Positions 12,681-25,851 are shown, counted from the first letter of the stretch. The stretch: DNA of 64,000 nucleotides from Monomorium pharaonis (GCF_013373865.1 NC_050468.1:15273496-15337495), one strand, 5' to 3'. The notes: generated by a model not told the origin, from the letters alone. Numbers and translations: made by a program.

Positions 12681-14011
12681 CATATGATTTTATAATACAT
12701 ATCTGTTATTTCACACTTGAAATATCAACAGTAGAAGATCTAGTAACTATGACCAAATAAGGCTCGTCTTTACTGTGTGCGTTCACTTATCGATTTATAT
12801 TCTATTATTATTATTTAGAAATTAATAATTATTGTTTTGTCGCGATATTTATACTAGCAATGATAATTTGTTTAACGTTTACAATTGAATGTATCTCGCA
12901 TTGCGCTTTCAATTTTTCTTTAATCTGAAACGTAATTTGATCACCTTCGTATTTCTTTTCCACGTTATTTTCGTGTTTTGATGAAATTTTGTCGCACTGT
13001 ACAATAGTAAATTTCGCGTTGCGTGCAATCAACATCGGGAACGTAAAAAGTGTTGTAAAAAGGTTTATCCTATTTTAGTAATTAATGAAGGATAATTAAC
13101 TGTGTTTTTGCGAAGATTATGTTGTCGAGTGCATGTTTCTCGGACGAATGAGTCCGAAAAAAGAAAGAAATTTAACAAGGCAAACCCGACAGTCAGTCAT
13201 CACGAACTTCAATAAAGTTTAGTGAATATGTATATTCAAACTTATACTTATATACTCATTGCTATATTATGATAAAGTTATAGTTGCACTGTGGTATGTT
13301 TAACCCATTAAGCTTTTGGTTAGAAAGATTAGCAAGAAATAATAATTGAAAATGCATAGAAATGCATTGAATCAAAACATAGAAAAAATATTTCTGACAT
13401 GAAAAACACATTGCAAAAACCAATTGCTATAAACAAATTAGTAAAAATTTACTATAGAGAAAAATGTATTGTGCTAATAAATTTTACAAAAACATTACTA
13501 AAAGAACACATAACTTTTTTTTAAATCTGTTTTTGGTTATGTAAAAGAAATAATAGGTTGCTAGCAAAACTTTAATCGTCATTTTCTGGAGAGTGTCTGA
13601 AAATTAGAACTTACGATTTATTACAGTATAAGAATGAATTTGAGTACTATATTTTATTTAAATCAATGACTGCTAATTCTATGAGCAATATCGAACAACT
13701 ATGATATTAATAAAAACTTTTTTTATTTTACTTATTATTGATATTAATAATTTCTAATTTCTTACTTTATGTGTGAATAACAATTATTCTTTTATAAATT
13801 GTTTGTTAGTAATAGTTAAATAGTATATGAAGAATTGTGAAATAATTTTTCACGAATTAATTTTTACTTATAATTATTTCCTTTTTATTTTGTATTTTTG
13901 CATTTCTTGTGCAAATAATTATCATAAAAAATTGTTTATCTATTTAGACATCTTAATATTTTACAAAACTTTTGAAATACGGACATTCCTCTTTTTTTCT
14001 TCCCCTCTTCC

Positions 14012-14130
14012 TCCCTGTATTCTATCGATCTGCCTATATATTTTTCCGTGGCCGACCTCGATCGTATGTCGCGGATGTTTTCTCTCGTTTTACCTCCGAA
14101 ATTCTATCGTGGTCGAACTTCCATTGTGAT
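14012..14130 (+). repeat. Dispersed repeat, copy B
   Basis: The second, diverged copy of the sequence at 11225-11340. The exact 19-base core is at 14055-14073, followed by the TTACC-CC-AAATTCTATC block. This copy lies in a GC-richer setting (14000-14480), where several chance frames are open on both strands. Both copies have the same orientation and lie about 2.8 kb apart. Confidence 0.5.
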
Positions 14131-16369
14131 CCCGCTGTTCGGTATACATTTTCCTGCACTCCCACCTGTATCTCGCAATGTCACTCTCTTTCCCGGCTCG
14201 CTCTTCCGTTCTCTCATTTTTTTTTTCGCCCTCTTTCTGTTCCACGTGATTCTATCTCCGGCTCTGTCTCTCGTGTCGGTTGGATTCGACGCATTCTCGC
14301 GCAGTTTCGTATATAGTTGGCCTCTATAGCAGTAAATAAATAAGTAGGATTAGGCGCGACACGTTTGTTCCCACTCGCGCACTCCACCCTGCGCACTACC
14401 AGCGTGAATTTCCGGTTTTCACACCGCCACCCGGATTTCGCCTGTCCCCTCCGGCCAACTCTTGCTAAAAAAGAAGAAGTGAGAGAGAAAAATAACGGAG
14501 CACCGATCTTTCGCCCTTTTCTTTTTATTTATAGGATTGTTACGTCAGAATGAATATAACGCTTCGAACCGATACGATTTACCTTTGTTTTTCAACAGCA
14601 TAAACTTGATCGAACGTTGATTGCCAATTCGTAAACTGAATAAACATGCTTTGATCTACGCCATATGAAAAACGAAAGCAAAAATAATAGAAAAGCATGA
14701 AACACCGAAAGCACATAGCAGAAAATTGTGTTGGTTTTTTTGTATGATTTTCTTATTCCATACTTCTTAAAGTTTACTTCTTCACGCTACAGAATGCAGA
14801 CACTTCTTACTTATTGCCGTTTAAATATCCAATTAATACTTTTACCTACTAGGGCTACCGTGTATCGCTGTATTAAATTTGTGTGTCATGCTTAACAGAC
14901 GATGCAGCTACATTTGTGTTTTATTATTCAAAGCGCTCGCATTAATATTCATGTATGTTGATAGTTATAGTTACAAGGTACTTCCTGCAAGTTTAGGTCT
15001 AACCGGAACAGTCGGGCATAGAACGCAACCCGCAGAGGTAACGCAAATTCGTGCCGATAATGCCACTTTGCATCAGAGGGCTGCGACCGAGGGAGAGACT
15101 AACTAAATTACAGATGCAAATAACAGAGGCTGCTTCTTACTGAGATTTACCGGATCGAATGTGGGAGTAGAGCTGCGAGCCACTTATTGAGCTATTAATT
15201 TGCACGTACAAACAGGCTCAATTTGGCCGCCATTTATTTAAATCAAGAGAAATTTATCATTTAACATATGGACGATGTCGATGGGGTCGGATTACCTCAT
15301 CGATGTATTTGTACACTTATATTTAATGTGTTTTGAAACTTTCTTATTTTTTAGTTGTAACTTTTTTAAATGTTTAATAAAATTGAATATTAAATTTTTT
15401 CTTTTTCGCGCTACTTTATTGCTTAATGTATTATTTTGGGTTTGAAGTTTAAGCAATCTTTAATTTTGAAACAATTAAATATAATATCGTTTAATTATAT
15501 TTCCAGAAATGATGTATAACTTATGTGACAAAACAAGATATGGAAATGTTTTCATAGGGTAGATAACGTACAAATAAAATTAAAGTCGCGTGCAAACTCG
15601 CCATTTTAACCCGATCTATATTTTCTTACAGATACCGTTATGTTCAGGCGATGCGCGTAAACGCGGTTAATGAACAGCTCGCGTTTCTATGTCATATAAA
15701 ATTATAAAGAAAAAGAAAGAGAGAGAGGGAAAATCGTATGGCCAAAGTTGAATTTACATCATCTATATTATTTGCGTTTATGACCATCCCACATCGTAAA
15801 TGTGCTCTCACTCGTGATAAATCTAAAAGATATGTAACCGCCCATAAAATTGCGTCCAAATGCCTTTTCATTTCATTCGATAGAGTGGCAAAAATTATTA
15901 TAATTTTTATTCGACCTAGTCTTTTAGCATTTTAGTGTTGCGAACATATATATAAAGTAGATATAATAATTTAGCGTCTATAAATGAATGTTTACTAAAT
16001 GATTACATTATTAATGATCTGCACTACCCTTATCTTTAATTTTTATGTACGAATAACATTTGATAATAATTTTACAGAAAAAAAACATGATAGTTTTACA
16101 TATTGGTTTTAAATTATCATGTATATTTATAAAATAATTTTTTTATTTTAAAGAAAAGAACATAAATAGCTTATTCATGAACATTCAGTTCTTAATATTT
16201 GTTTCTAGTATTATTAATCCAGTAAAATAATATTCTACTGATATCTAAATATTATGTAACAAAAATAATTTGCTTTGTTTTAAGAAAAGATTAAATGATA
16301 TCTAATAACGTTCTAATTATTCACCGGTCTATTGTATGCTGTCGATATGCGTCAAATACATGTGTAAGC
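14131..16369. other. Mixed GC-rich then AT-rich DNA, no gene seen
   Basis: Bases 14131-14480 are moderately GC-rich with overlapping chance frames. Bases 14480-16369 are mostly AT-rich. An acceptor-like run TTTTCTTACAG ends at about 15631 without a following donor or open frame. Nothing is supported. Confidence 0.5.
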
Positions 16370-16870
16370 GTTATCGCGAATCTTATCTGACAATGTGGCG
16401 GTGAGTGTCGGTCTGTCACCTGTTCTCTGTACATTGGCAGAGGGCGAACGGCAAACATCGATATCAATAAATCGATCGCACCGGATATTCCGTTCCGGCG
16501 TCGCGGCAAAGGGCGCCCGACTTCGGTGGCGCAAACAATCGCGCCCCGACGCCAAGGTAACGGGGATCTTCCATGACTCTTCCCTAGCCCCGTCCTTTAT
16601 TTCGCTTCCTCCCCTGCTCCGTCCGCTTTACGCTTCACGCCGCTCCCCGATGTTGTTCCACCCGAGTTTACTGCACCGAGATAACCTCGACCGGCGACCT
16701 CACCACTCTTGTCGAGGGCCCGCTATGCGTTATCCAAGCGCGAACTAACGAGTTGGCGCAACCGTCCGAGATGTTTGGTTCCACAGTTTGGCCTGCGGAG
16801 ATATTACTTTGTCCTGACAATCCCCGAACCTTCATCGAACCTCCGTCGTGATTTATTCGCAACGTTAACC
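16370..16870. promoter_or_regulatory. GC/CpG-rich patch
   Basis: Sharp GC-rich block within AT-rich DNA, with a 117-codon + frame (16395-16748) and minus frames (16321-16509, 16352-16555, 16668-16862) overlapping it. Open frames on both strands point to composition, not coding. A regulatory role is possible but unproven. Confidence 0.2.
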
Positions 16871-17552
16871 CTCACGGCCGGTGTAACTTACAACACTTTG
16901 CGGCAACAGGAAATTTACTGCCCGACAGTATATGTAATAGGTGGGTTTTTTTAGTAGACGTAAGAATTGTAGATTTTTTACATACAGATAAAATTCATAG
17001 CAAATTGAGGAAGCCTTAACAATAATGTTGCTTATGAGTCTAAATCCTTGCAATTCGCTTACATCATAATATTAAAATAACAATGAACTAGAACGTTACT
17101 GTTAAGTACAATATTTTTTAATTTAGTATTATTTTATTTTTGGTTTCATGTTTATCCCATTTGCATTTAGTTGCCGTTAGACTACATTCAAACTGCGCGC
17201 GTCAAGTCTACTATACTGCCGTGTGCGTAGAGTAACGTGCGATGACCGAGGCGCCACTGGTGTGCGGCAAAACCCACTCTTAGTTAGACATAACTGTCTT
17301 TTTCAATATGGCGAAAGAAGAATGCGTGCGTTTGTGCATGTAAGATCAGTACTTCAGGAAATAAGCATGTAAAGAAATACAAGGAAAACTAAATGTTATT
17401 CAGCCCACTTGGGGAGAGAAAATACCGCACACAAGGTATTAACAATTACTCTAAAATGAGATTACAAATATAAATTGTATATATATGTGACAGTGAAACA
17501 CGAAGATAAGATTAAAAGTACTGATATTATGATAATAAAAAAATTATGTTAT
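16871..17552. other. AT-rich stretch, no gene seen
   Basis: No feature supported. A short GC-richer piece at 17180-17290 has no open frame of note. Confidence 0.5.
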
Positions 17553-17715
17553 TTACTCTTTAAATTTCCTAGAGTGAAACATTACTCTAAAAGAGTGAAA
17601 ATCGAACATATCAAAGTTTGAGTGATTTGTCACTCTAATTAGAGTGAAAATGCACTCGAACTTAGATTTTCACTCTTTTAGAGTAATGTTTCACTCTAGG
17701 AAATTTAGAGAGTAA
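17553..17715. mobile_element. 163-bp palindromic element, MITE-like
   Basis: Two 54-base arms (17553-17606 and 17662-17715) are inverted copies, matching at 52 of 54 positions by eye. They flank a 55-base spacer that contains a perfect 16-base palindrome CACTCTAATTAGAGTG (17631-17646). Further imperfect pairing occurs inside (17613-17624 with 17653-17664), so most of the element can fold back. The motif AGAGTGAAA or its complement TTTCACTCT occurs five times. There is no coding capacity. A target-site duplication is not clear. The structure fits a foldback or miniature inverted-repeat element; the superfamily is unknown. Confidence 0.7.
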
Positions 17716-17999
17716 TATTAAACTTTTAAGAATCTCCACTGAAGTAATAGTAGCATTTATTTATCTTTGGAGTTAATAATACATATACATTATTAATTCC
17801 TATAAAAATTATTTAACAATTCTTAATTATTTAATGTAATTAATTGAACTTAATTTAAACAAATAATTCGGATGTGCATAAAAATTCATTTCTCCATATA
17901 TTGTTCACATTGAAATTAAGGATAGAGATAATTTTCCGGGTAAATTTTCTGAGACTAATACTACTTGTCGCCGCACGTGTCGGTATCATTAACCTTCAC

Positions 18000-18342
18000 C
18001 CCGCGAGAGTAATCACTCGGTATTTCAACCCCTCGCACCCTGTTCCATTTGGCCTCGTCCCGCCTTTGCAAATACCAGAAATCGAGTGCCTAACGTGTCT
18101 GTCGAGACTTAATCGTCGGGAGCATAATTTTCGTCAGTCGTCCAAAATCGCAGCGGAATTTCACTCGCGCTATGGCGCGGAACGGAATGGGAATGGCGCA
18201 CGTTCGTAAACGAAAGCTTCGCGTTAAGGGAGTGACGCGACGCGGCGCCTCGTCGACGAGGGTCCGCGTAATTTCCAGCTGGGAATACGGCGCGCGTAAA
18301 AAAAATAGTAATAATGGCGTCAGTTTTGTCCCTGTCGACCCT

Positions 18343-18382
<40 letters not shown>

Positions 18383-18560
18383 CGTTCCGCCTCTCCCATG
18401 AGGTCACCGATGTTCGTTGTGTAGCCTTTTTCCCTGACAGCCAACAATTTCGCGGGACACACAAGTGCGAGGGAGTGCACGATTGAACGCGCTGATACGA
18501 GACGGTAGATTTTTATCATCACGCATGTTTTCACGCGCGGCACGTTTGTTCCTTGCAAAA
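18000..18560. promoter_or_regulatory. CpG-rich patch with (CT)n tract
   Basis: GC/CpG-rich block holding a (CT)15 tract. Overlapping frames are open on both strands (18109-18558 and 18090-18464 minus, 18172-18486 plus); the minus frames get their Arg/Glu run from the CT repeat. A CT/GA tract next to a CpG-rich patch resembles GAGA-type regulatory DNA in insects. That reading is inference. Confidence 0.25.
18347..18376. repeat. (CT)15 microsatellite
   Basis: Uninterrupted CT dinucleotide repeat of 30 bases. Confidence 0.95.
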
Positions 18561-21500
18561 ACGATCTGGGAGAAGTTTGCTTTATACGTGATGTAACGTA
18601 AGGGGTAACACGTTCACATAGAATTTAATGTGATAATTCTAATTGTTTTCGAGTTGTTTACTTTTTAATCGTAATATGCTTTTAATGGTTTCTTACTGAT
18701 TATATTATTAATTAATTACAGTGTTTATTTCTTTGGTTTCATATATTGTTGTTGATGTAAATAAGAGAGAGATTAATTATTGGTAGGATATGTTAGTAAC
18801 TGTAGAAATTTTAATTATTTTTGCTCAATTTGAATTCTGGATTTGCCGATTGGTAAAAACAAATGCTACAATACACGTCGAAAAAAAAGTTAATAAATTG
18901 GCTCTACATTGTTCAAGTTGATTAAATTTCTCTATTTGAAATATTTATATATTCAATTTAAATACAGAAAATTGTGAACCCCTTAACTTAATTATGTATT
19001 TCTGTATTAACTGAAATGTATAAATATTTGAACTGAAGAAATTTAATGAAAGTTAAAAAAATTAGTAATAAGTTTTCTTTGTTTTCAAAATAATTAAATT
19101 GAATAGTCTTGAATATTTGCAATTGTATAATAGAAAGTAGATATTAACAACAAATATCGAAAGAAAGATGTTATTGTATTCTTGAGAAAATCTTTTGTGT
19201 GGAAAATTTTTTCAGAGATATTTTAATGCGCTTATTTTATTGCTTCACTCACGTCGAATTATGCGCCCTTATCATTTTTCTCTGAACGCTTATAAGAAGA
19301 TCCCTACGCTATAAAATTTAAGGCCTCCACGGCGCGGCCCGAAATCCACGCGTCGAGAAATATTTACTTTTGAGCTTCCACATGGTCCCCGGCGAATACG
19401 GATTTAACCGAAATCCTTTTACCTTCCGAGCGTCTTTGTCACATTGTACTGGATTTACTTTGTCGGAGTGCTTCGAAAAATGCCGCTAAAACAGCTTGTT
19501 GCGGCAGCCGCAACTTAGCGTTACTTGACCTCTTGAATCTTCGTACGATTCTTTTAGTGATATTTCAGAACTGTTATAAAAATCTGTATTGAATTAGTGG
19601 TTAAGCGATATTTATTTTTATTTTTGCTGTATAAATTATTTGTATTTTTAAATATTGAATTGAATTTTGTTTAATTTTTGTTTAATTGTTACATTTTTGG
19701 CATTCATGGCATTTTTTTTAACTTATTTATATTTATTTATATCTATATAATGTTTTCAAAAGTACTTTTATTCAAACATGCAATGACAAAAGTAAAGTTT
19801 GTTTATTTCTTCTTTTAAAATATGTAGTTAATATTATATATATCAAAACTTTAGTCAGTCTTGAAAATGATATAGATTTATCAAAAGTTTCATCTGCATT
19901 GACATGCTCATTTGAAGCGAATCACTTCAACATGAATCGCGCTTATCCGCGTATGACAGCATTGAGAACAGCGTGTCGTACGCCAAAATTTATTGAAGCG
20001 ATTCGATATCAATCGAGACCTCCATTGTGTCTCAATGCAGTGTAACGTCAGCGAGATGTGTCCGTCGAAATTTACGTTCGCAATGAACGCTCGACGTGTT
20101 GTAATAAACGGCGATACCACTATTTCGAGTAGCCGCAATACCATGCCGTAATAATGTTAATTTCGTACGGATTTCGGATTATACGGAAAGGGAGAATAAC
20201 AGCAACCATTTGCTTCCGGTCGAACTAGATACCAAATGGTTTTACATGTTCTCGCACGGTTCGTTGTCGATATCGCGGCAATTATTTAATTGGGATACGA
20301 GGCTCTTATTTTGCAAACTTTAACAACGGATATTTTAAAAGAAAAAAAATTCAATAAAATTTTAGTTTTGCCGTTTTCATTAGCAAAAGTTTTACAAAGA
20401 AATGCTTTTCTTGTTTAATTGTTAAAAAAGATGAATTTATAACTCCAAGTTAAGTTCACAATATTATGTATTCTTTTTATAAAATTTATTAATACTTTAC
20501 ATAAATACTATTATATATTAGGGAATGTGCATACATCAAAACATAGAATATGATTTTTATTGATACAACTAATGTGTATATTCAAAATTTAACAATTACA
20601 TCATAATTAAATGATTATTAAGAATTTAATATATATCCCTCGTTCAAATATTCTATTAACAAACATATTGCTTTATGCGTACAGAATGCAGTAAAATTTT
20701 ACTTCAGATAGCGCAACTACTGCTCGTTAAATAACGGCGAATGCGGATTATTTGATATTTTTCAGATGAAGAAAATCGGTGTTCTGAAGTTTCCTCTTGA
20801 AAGTTAACACGATTGTAATTCTGCATACTCTTAATGCTCTTCACGTCTGAAGTTATAATGCTAACGTTGCCTCTTTACGCCCCGCCGGATTTCGAAGTCT
20901 GGAAGACATTTTTGTCATGTCGCGTTTCGGGACATAAAGACACCTTCGGGGGTGGCAATGAATTCCAATTTTGCGCTGAACTCCGTCTTATGCGACAAAA
21001 CACGCTGATATGCGCGGAACAAAAAATTCCGATGACTTACTTGCTACAGAAGTAGCCACTTTATTACGTGAATTTTGAAGAAATAATACATATTCTTTAT
21101 ATCTTTACTTTATTAGAAATAATTTGCTTGTCTCTTATTAAATTTGTAATTACACGAAAACGGAAATGAGTCCCTTTAAGATTATTAACATTAGATAATT
21201 AATGTCTTAATAAAAATTTTATACACAGTAAGAATTACAATTTAATTTTATATGAAAGCTTCTTTTATTATATAGTTAGAGTTATTTCATTATAAAAATT
21301 ACATTTTAGTAATAATTTTTTATCATTTATAATTGTATTACGTTTTTCTTTTCTGAAAGAAATTTTTAAATAAGTTTTCTTTGTTACTTTAAAAAATGTT
21401 CTTTAAAAATCGTCAGTGTTTTATGTTAATAGAAATAATGTCATTTATTACTATTACAAATCCACGATGTAATTTCTAAATACAAAGAAAATCATATAAT

Positions 21501-21569
21501 CCTCATGCAACGAAAATTTCTGTGAAATGTGACGGTACATTATTCGCGTAACACCTTTAATGTTAACCC
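18561..21569. other. AT-rich stretch with minor GC-rich pieces, no gene seen
   Basis: Predominantly AT-rich. GC-richer pieces at about 19250-19560, 19910-20280 and 20830-21060 carry only short frames (for example a 78-codon minus frame at 19908-20144) with no recognisable domain or splice framework. Confidence 0.5.
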
Positions 21570-21990
21570 GATCAAGTGTCTTTGATCTTACCCGAAACCG
21601 CCGCTCTCGTTTTGTAACTTAATATGACACGTAATCCAATCCGTTCGGAAATCCATATGTAAAATGGAAATCTCCTTTGCACCGCGCGCGGCGCGTTATC
21701 AATATTTTTCGACAGCCCTCGAAAGGACGTTCCGCGGGCCCGAAAACACTCGCCCACGACCCTCGGGGCAACGAGATCCAATTGCCCGTGCGGAACCGCC
21801 ACGCCGGCGACCCCGCGAAACGGAATCGCACCGCAGGGGTGTTCCCTCCTCCTTCGTAGCCTGGGACTCTGGGATTAAACGACATTATCCGAACCCTCCC
21901 GACTTTCGCCCCGTAAATACGTAATTCTGGTACGCGCGAAATCCCGCCAGTTCCCACAGGTGGTGGTGGCGGCATTACTCCGCTCGCCGT
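21570..21990. promoter_or_regulatory. CpG-rich patch
   Basis: Sharp GC-rich island open on both strands (minus 21619-21975 and 21572-21802; plus 21664-21924 and 21677-21859). The pattern is compositional. No promoter motif is identified. Confidence 0.2.
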
Positions 21991-22335
21991 TAAATCTCTT
22001 TTGGATTAGAGACATACGATGTGCGTAATTCTCGAATCAAGTATTATTTTGCATTATGCGATTATTATCATCTGCAGTGTGTACGCTCTCGCGGGTTTAC
22101 GCGCGAAAAATTTTAGTTATTCTAATTTTGTTTAGGAAAGAGTGAACTATATGTAAAAAATCCTTAGTTATAATTTAAGTCTTTATTTTCATATATAATC
22201 TTTTATGAAGAATAAAGGATTATCATCAAAAAGACACCAAGTTATATTTTTAGAAAAAATTTATCTATTAAGTTTCAAATTTATTAATTAATCTCTAATA
22301 AAAATACAAACAAATACAAAGGGCTCGTTAATGCT

Positions 22336-22560
22336 AAGCAAACATAATACGATAAATAGGTCGATATCCCGAGCCAAGACAAATTTTCCTAATACATTAT
22401 AATTTATTAAATAAACATTATATAATTATAAACGCGATTAATAACACAGTATTATTAGTCGCGTTTATAATTACATAATATTTATTTAATAAATTATAAT
22501 GTATTAGGAAAATTTGTCTTGGCTCGACATATTGACCTATTTATCGTATTATTCTTGCTC
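22336..22560. repeat. 225-bp near-perfect palindrome (hairpin)
   Basis: Two arms of 109 bases (22336-22444 and 22452-22560) are inverted copies separated by only 7 bases (22445-22451). By eye there are about nine mismatches and no insertion or deletion between the arms, roughly 92% identity. Pairing fades just outside these limits. The arms contain GAGCCAAGACAAATTTTCCT and a long A/T-rich inner part. There is no open frame. It could be a palindromic MITE, or, if transcribed, a long hairpin RNA feeding the small-RNA pathway. The sequence alone cannot separate these. Confidence 0.85.
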
Positions 22561-25289
22561 TAATAAAAACTTTATGATTATTGAAATTTTGTTTACAAAA
22601 GATAATGTCGAACGAAATTTTCTGTAGCAAGTTTCTTCTTAAACAAAAAAATGACTGCAATAAACTTTCTCTAACCTTATTTCAAGACTACTGTAAAATA
22701 ATAGTAAAATGACACGAAAAGAAATCGTTATTTTGCAAAGTTATAATAACCTATTATCAAATAGCGAAAAAATTTAATAGATAATACACCTACCTAATCA
22801 AAGTCATGTACATACATATGTATGGTGCAAAGCATTGGTGAGTTCTAAAACTATCACCGTGTTTACGTGATTTGTGGCCGCGCTAGGCGCTTTCGGATGT
22901 ACACGCGATTTATGCTTTCGCGCAATATGCCATTACTTATCCAACAATTGCGTACGCATTACGAAGCTTGCTGAATAATTGTCGAACGCGAGTAACGGTC
23001 GAAGCATAGCACGTATTTCTCACGTTGCATGTCGAATTGCAAACATCTCGGTTCATTGTTCGTAAAATCGGACGACCAGACGATGCGCGATAAAGGGTTG
23101 ACCTACATAGAAAGGATGAAAACCGATAGTCCGAGTACCTTTTGAATTCAGAGTCAACCTGTTCTTAGCAGGAATTAAAACCGCGGCCCAGTTGGGAATG
23201 GATCATCCATCTAAAATGAAAATGTATTTCAGAATTGAACGCCGGGAAACTAAACAATGAAAAGTTTCTTTTATATCTCATTCCAGGTGAACTTTTACAC
23301 GAGAGACTTTTTGATCTTTACCTTAGAGCGCGCGCGAAAAATTATTACGGTATTTTAATTATTATAATATTTCTCGAATGTTAAATTAAGAAGTAATAGT
23401 ATTTCAACGAACAATAAGCAACGAATAAATTTCTGCTAAGAGAAAACCAATTTTGAGCTTGCTTAAGCATGGATATATCTTCTTCGTTGCTTATTGCTTT
23501 CTTTTGTTTTTCATTATTCTTGTGCATAACAGAGCTTAGAAGAGGAAAATATTATAGACATAGCGCAGATGCGTCTCTTCGCCTGTGACAATTCCTTCGT
23601 GATTTATGACTGTCTTGCATTAGATTAGCGCGCGTGTATTACAAGACTTTCAGTTAATTGGATTTGCGATTAATATAGCAACGCTCGAGGAAGTAACTCG
23701 TTTTATTTCCGCCCTAGGGGGACGTTTAAGAAATACTTTTACATATTTCACTTTAACGTACTTACTTTACTTTTTAACATACTTTATTATATTTACTATA
23801 TTCTCGCTCTCTCTTTTCTTCTCTTCTTCCCTCTTTTTGTTTCTTTCTATCTATCTAGGCGTCTATTTTTATCTCGACAAAATAATTTTATATTACATGT
23901 ATAAAACACTTCCAAGAATAGAATTAGATTGATGTTAGATTTTATAAAACATGCTTTGCTTTTAGGTGAAGTGAAACTGTTAAACGACAATTAAATATAT
24001 ACAAAACTAGTCGATTAGCGCAGTTTACCAAATCTTTAGATATATTATTTTAACTTAAATTCTTAAATAGTTTAAAATAAATTATACATATCATTGTGAT
24101 TAGGATTATTTAAAAAATTTTATAATGCTATTTTTCTTACAAATTGTATGCTATATGAAATAACCTTATGAAATAATTATGATATTGTTTTTTCTAAGGA
24201 AAGTAAAATTATGAATGCTCTCATGTTTTATGTTACTGTTATTAAATTAATTTGCGTGAAATAATGCATTAATGTTTTTAAAAATAAACTTTTCTCTCTA
24301 TTATATATTTATAATAAAGATGAAAGGATAACACTGCGTAGGATACACTGGGAAAGAGCTTGATAACAGTTAAATATTAAGTGAAATAATTTAAATTAAA
24401 TATATAGTTAATAAACAAAATAATACTCTTATATATTAAGTATAATCAAATTTTTTGTAACTTTTTTGTGATAAATATACATTTAAAACATAGGTTAATT
24501 GTATAATCTTGAAATTATCTCTTTAAATATTATTAATGTTTATTAAATATTTAAGTAATTTAATTAGTATTATTCCACTTAACATTTGGTAGCTATTAAA
24601 ACTTCTTTTAATGTTTAAAGCTTATTGAAATTAAAACTGCGTCAGTGCAAGTATATTCAAAGATGTAAAAGATATCGTCATCACATCTCAATAGGTATTC
24701 TTATCGAGTAAAAGAGAATCGATATCCTGTTCTTTCGAATGTTCCCTCGCTTTACACTTGACGTTAGCTAGACGTCAAGAGAAGGCTAACGGCAAGAGAA
24801 AGTTATTTACCGGGAAATAATATGATACGAACGATCGATAGTCTATTGTTCCATTGTAATTTTATGTTGTGTCGCGAAATGTATCAAAGTAATTCAGGAC
24901 GATGTGCGTCAGCAACAGAGCGACATCGCCAATCGGCCGATTAAATTTGCATAAGCTTTCTAGCAAACATTTGTGCCTGTTGTTTACAAAATCGATGAAA
25001 TAATAACGTAGAGTGAAGGGAGTACTCAATGATATGCGTATATGCCCTGTATTTTTTTCTACAATAGAAGCTGACATTTCAAAGAGGAATTTCTCCAAAT
25101 TATAACGTTATGGCAAGTGATGCGGTATTTTATGTCCGACATTCTTCAGGCCTTCAATATCGCACGTCCTTCCTCTGTCTTTCTATAGTATTATCCTTGA
25201 AACTCCTTACGGTCACGCTACCGCGAACTACGAGGATTTATCAAAAATGGACTGCGCAAATGTTGACGTATCTCCACATTCGCTGTCGT
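22561..25289. other. Largely AT-rich stretch, no gene seen
   Basis: Moderately GC-rich pieces lie at 22840-23220 and 24700-25090. Acceptor-plus-GT configurations of weak quality occur at 23286/23287 and 23965/23966 (AG followed by GTGAAC or GTGAAG). A 50-base pyrimidine-rich run from about 23800 ends in CTAG at 23858, but no exon-like sequence follows. Confidence 0.45.
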
Positions 25290-25566
25290 GATTAATCGAT
25301 GAGTCGTGCACACGTACGCGGTTCATGTATACGCGTGTGCGCGCCAGTGAAAGCACAGATGTGAGGCACGCGCGGCCGAAAACTCGATTGCAAGCCCGAC
25401 TACCGTCGCGCGGAGTCGTCGGCCCGGCGACGACGGAACGCGGCGCGGTTATTTACGGCGAGCTTCGCGTGCTTCTCGTCCGACTTCATAGACCATGAGC
25501 ATGTGTGCTCGATAAAGCCGGTCTTTTCTCCTAGGAGCAGCATCGACCTACCGGAACGCTTCAAAT

Positions 25567-25594
25567 GCGAGCGAGCGAGCGAGCGAGCGAGCGA
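25567..25594. repeat. (GCGA)7 microsatellite
   Basis: Seven perfect tetranucleotide units. Confidence 0.95.
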
Positions 25595-25753
25595 ACGCAA
25601 AAGCCGCCTGATATTTCCGTCTGGCGCATCCGATAAACCGCTGGTATACGTCGACCTGTAGATTAAAAAATTTACCTCCGTATCGCGCGAGCGTGCGCTC
25701 TTTCCAATCCCCGAAGCGTATTAAAATTTCAAACATATTTCACGGTTACGGCA

Positions 25754-25793
25754 CGGCGACGGCGACGGCGGCGGCGGCGACGGCGGCGGCGGC
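25754..25793. repeat. GGC/GAC trinucleotide repeat
   Basis: A 40-base imperfect trinucleotide tract alternating CGG and CGA units. Confidence 0.9.
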
Positions 25794-25851
25794 ATCCGTG
25801 CAAAAATTTGCGATTATTTATGGCGCGGTTTCCGCGCATCGTAACTTTTTG

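Larger units (their letters stand above)
11341..14011. other. AT-rich stretch with microsatellite and short tandem duplication
   Basis: AT-rich DNA holding a two-copy 21-base tandem duplication (11729-11770) and an (AT)19 tract (12641-12678), both listed separately. A slightly GC-richer piece at 12270-12490 has no supported gene. Nothing else is recognisable. Confidence 0.5.
25290..25830. promoter_or_regulatory. CpG-rich patch with simple repeats
   Basis: Dense CpG DNA with a (GCGA)7 repeat and a GGC/GAC trinucleotide tract. Open frames on either strand are produced by these repeats (Ala/Thr-rich on plus at 25693-26193, poly-Arg on minus at 25729-25986). A promoter or enhancer is possible; no start site is identified. 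Confidence 0.25.

Noticed and set aside
18090..18558. Arg/Glu-rich minus-strand frames of 124 and 149 codons
   Set aside because: They are driven by the (CT)15 tract and CpG-rich DNA, and a + frame is open over the same bases.
23800..23860. Long pyrimidine tract ending in CTAG, like a strong acceptor
   Set aside because: AT-rich sequence with no open frame or donor follows, so an exon is not supported.
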